Assembly (NCBI GenBank): GCA_029560585.1
Contig: JAKQKQ010000259.1
Coordinates: 93,441-157,440, forward strand
Origin: Verrucomicrobiota bacterium
GTDB taxonomy: Bacteria > Verrucomicrobiota > Verrucomicrobiia > JADLBR01
Direction: 5' to 3'
Length of the DNA: 64,000 nt
The first letter of the stretch is position 1. Every line of letters starts with the position of its first letter. The notes below the pieces were generated by a model. That model had not been told where the DNA came from. It searched no databases and saw only the letters and a program-made list of their open reading frames with translations. The translations under genes and the position numbers were made by a program. Positions 62,556 through 64,000 of this stretch are shown in pieces.

Positions 62556-63872
62556 ATGGCGAGTCTCTGTTTTTTGTGGGATGAGCGGGAGCAGGCCGTG
62601 GCGCTGGGGCAGCGGGCGACCATCGGCCGCGCCGAAGACAATGATATCATTCTGCCGGACGAGACCGTGGCGGCGCATCATGCGGTCATAGCGCTGGAGA
62701 ACGGCAGGCACGTGGTGAGGCGGCTCAGCAACGAGGGCCACATCTTCTTTGCCGACCGGATGGTGGACTCTCTTGCGCTCGAGGAGGGCATGCGGTTCTG
62801 GCTGGGCAATCTGGAGTTTCGTTTTTCTGCGGCGGGGGGTGTGCCCGCCGCGCAACCGCAGCCCCAGCCCAGTGCCGCGGAGGCACTGGACTGGGCCGTG
62901 GCGTCGCTGGCGGGGGCGAGGAACGCGATCCTGCGCCAGATGGGGAGGGTGATCGTGGGCCAGGAGGCGGTGCTGAACCAGATGCTGGTGGCGCTATTCG
63001 CGCGGGGTCACTGCCTGCTGGTGGGCGTGCCGGGACTGGCGAAGACGCTGATGGTGAAGTCGCTGGCGGGGACGCTGAGCCTTGCCTTCAAGCGGATTCA
63101 GTTCACCCCGGATCTCATGCCGTCGGACATCGTCGGGACAGACGTGCTCCAGGAGGATCGGCAGACCGGGCGGCGGGAGTTTCGTTTCCACAAGGGACCG
63201 ATTTTCGCGAGCGTGCTCCTGGCGGACGAGATCAATCGGACTCCGCCGAAGACCCAGGCCGCGCTCCTGGAGGCGATGCAGGAGCACCGCGTGACGACGG
63301 GCGGAACGACGTACGATCTGCCGGAGCCCTTCATGGTTTTGGCGACCCAGAATCCGATCGAGCAGGAGGGCACGTACCCGCTGCCCGAGGCGCAGCTGGA
63401 TCGGTTCATGTTCTGCGTCCATATCTCATATCCCCCGATGGAGGACGAGCACCGGGTGCTTTTGGAGACGACGCGTGACGCGGACACGCGGATCGACCCG
63501 GTGCTGAATGGGGATGCCATTCTCCAGCTGCAGAGGGTGGTGAGGCAGATACCGGTGAGCGAGCACGTGGCGCTGTACGCGACGAGGCTGATCTCGGCGA
63601 CGCGGCCTGGCACGGCCGGGGCGCCGGACTACATCGGCCGCTGGGTGAGATGGGGGGCCGGGACGAGGGCGGGGCAGTACCTGCTCTTGGCGGCGAAGGC
63701 ACACGTGCTGCTCAACGGGCGGACGAGCGTCTCGTGCGCCGACGTGCGCGAGTACGCGCTGCCGGTCCTCCGGCACAGGATCTTCACGAATTTCTCGGCG
63801 GCGAGCGAGGGCGTGAGCACCGACGACATCACGAGGCGGCTGCTGGAGGACGTGCCGGAGCCGAAGTATTGA
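62556..63872 (+). CDS. FHA-MoxR fusion AAA+ ATPase
   Basis: 438 residues from the ATG at 62556 (an upstream ATG at 62436 adds low-complexity sequence). Residues 1-95 form a compact FHA-like domain: GQRATIGRAEDNDIILPDET, then VAAHHAVIALENGRHVVRRLSNEG and LGNLEFRF; the usual Ser-x-x-His pair reads A-A-H-H, so phosphothreonine binding is uncertain. The MoxR ATPase follows: Walker A VGVPGLAKT, Walker B VLLADEINRTPPK, sensor LATQNPIEQEGTYPLPEAQL and the arginine-containing lid. MoxR ATPases act as chaperone-like remodelers for DUF58/VWA envelope proteins. The DUF58-like gene begins 37 bp later. Confidence 0.92.
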   Translation: MASLCFLWDEREQAVALGQRATIGRAEDNDIILPDETVAAHHAVIALENGRHVVRRLSNEGHIFFADRMVDSLALEEGMRFWLGNLEFRFSAAGGVPAAQPQPQPSAAEALDWAVASLAGARNAILRQMGRVIVGQEAVLNQMLVALFARGHCLLVGVPGLAKTLMVKSLAGTLSLAFKRIQFTPDLMPSDIVGTDVLQEDRQTGRREFRFHKGPIFASVLLADEINRTPPKTQAALLEAMQEHRVTTGGTTYDLPEPFMVLATQNPIEQEGTYPLPEAQLDRFMFCVHISYPPMEDEHRVLLETTRDADTRIDPVLNGDAILQLQRVVRQIPVSEHVALYATRLISATRPGTAGAPDYIGRWVRWGAGTRAGQYLLLAAKAHVLLNGRTSVSCADVREYALPVLRHRIFTNFSAASEGVSTDDITRRLLEDVPEPKY

Positions 63873-63908
63873 TGCGGGCACCATTGGCGTGCCGCCGCAT
63901 GGTGAAGC

Positions 63909-64000
63909 ATGAGATCGACGGTCGTTTTCAAGTATCTGCCGCCCGCGCTAGCGGATCAGCTGGGGGGGATGGGGATCTCGGTGAAGCGCCCGGTGGTGGG
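63909..64000 (+). CDS. DUF58-like protein (5' end only)
   Basis: The window ends 30 codons into this frame. The ATG at 63909 opens MRSTVVFKYLPPALADQLGG followed by MGISVKRPVVG. The leading PPALADQLGG plus a basic RRPV/KRPVV segment is the usual start of DUF58 proteins, which form pairs with MoxR. The call rests largely on gene order and is low confidence. Confidence 0.5.
   Translation, partial: MRSTVVFKYLPPALADQLGGMGISVKRPVV

Overview
The window is GC-rich chromosomal DNA from an uncultivated-looking Gram-negative bacterium. The gene mix fits the PVC superphylum or neighbouring lineages such as Sumerlaeota or Hydrogenedentota: a C-type sulfatase, a DUF1080 domain protein, NIPSNAP, PEGA, DUF4159 and several FHA proteins, a glycine-rich RRM protein, and large secreted glycoside-hydrolase-like proteins. 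That placement is inference; no rRNA or ribosomal protein gene is present to settle it. I found no transposase, integrase, phage module, CRISPR array, rRNA or tRNA.

Layout. 1-8.5 kb: the end of an FAD oxidoreductase gene, a nucleosidase-like gene, a membrane protein with an internal duplication, and a coupled secreted pair that includes a clan GH-A hydrolase. 8.5-20.9 kb: a housekeeping stretch with a DEAD-box helicase, an FHA gene coupled to a PrmA-like methyltransferase, the cluster dtd-PEGA-rnr-beta-helix, a peroxiredoxin and peptide deformylase. 21-25 kb: one four-domain nonribosomal peptide synthetase (C-A-T-TE). 25-30 kb: carbohydrate and sulfate-ester degradation. 30-35.3 kb: cysS, then an iron-uptake operon in which a DtxR/FeoA-like fusion precedes a FeoB split into separate GTPase and permease genes. 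35.4-43.3 kb: sugar catabolism (FGGY kinase, DUF1080, LamG/TIM-barrel protein, NIPSNAP, an enolase-superfamily dehydratase). 43.4-49.6 kb: pdxJ-acpS-nnr, coupled by GTGA overlaps, followed by a 1220-residue GH101-like secreted protein. 49.7-58.6 kb: a beta-barrel candidate, ftsB, a GDSL hydrolase, an FHA protein, an RRM protein, an NCS1 permease, a methyltransferase and an M32 carboxypeptidase. 58.7-64 kb: a PA14/TPR protein, a DUF4159 protein, an FHA-MoxR fusion and the start of a DUF58-like gene, which looks like a MoxR-type envelope complex operon.

The least expected content is between the genes. Two 228-bp elements of identical length (19068-19295 and 52414-52641) are bounded by long perfect or near-perfect hairpins and carry an internal stem with compensating base changes and a UUCG-type loop. 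A second family (three copies at 3.2, 30.2 and 41.5 kb) folds as a closing stem around three hairpins with no spacers, and it sits against stop codons. Other intergenic sequences at 12.5 and 56.4 kb share this spacer-free multi-hairpin design. Further candidate regulatory structures are a hairpin ending two bases before the helicase start codon, twin ACAAGATTGT palindromes 22 bp apart before the RRM gene, and an inverted repeat over the -10 region of an apparently leaderless dtxR-feoB operon.
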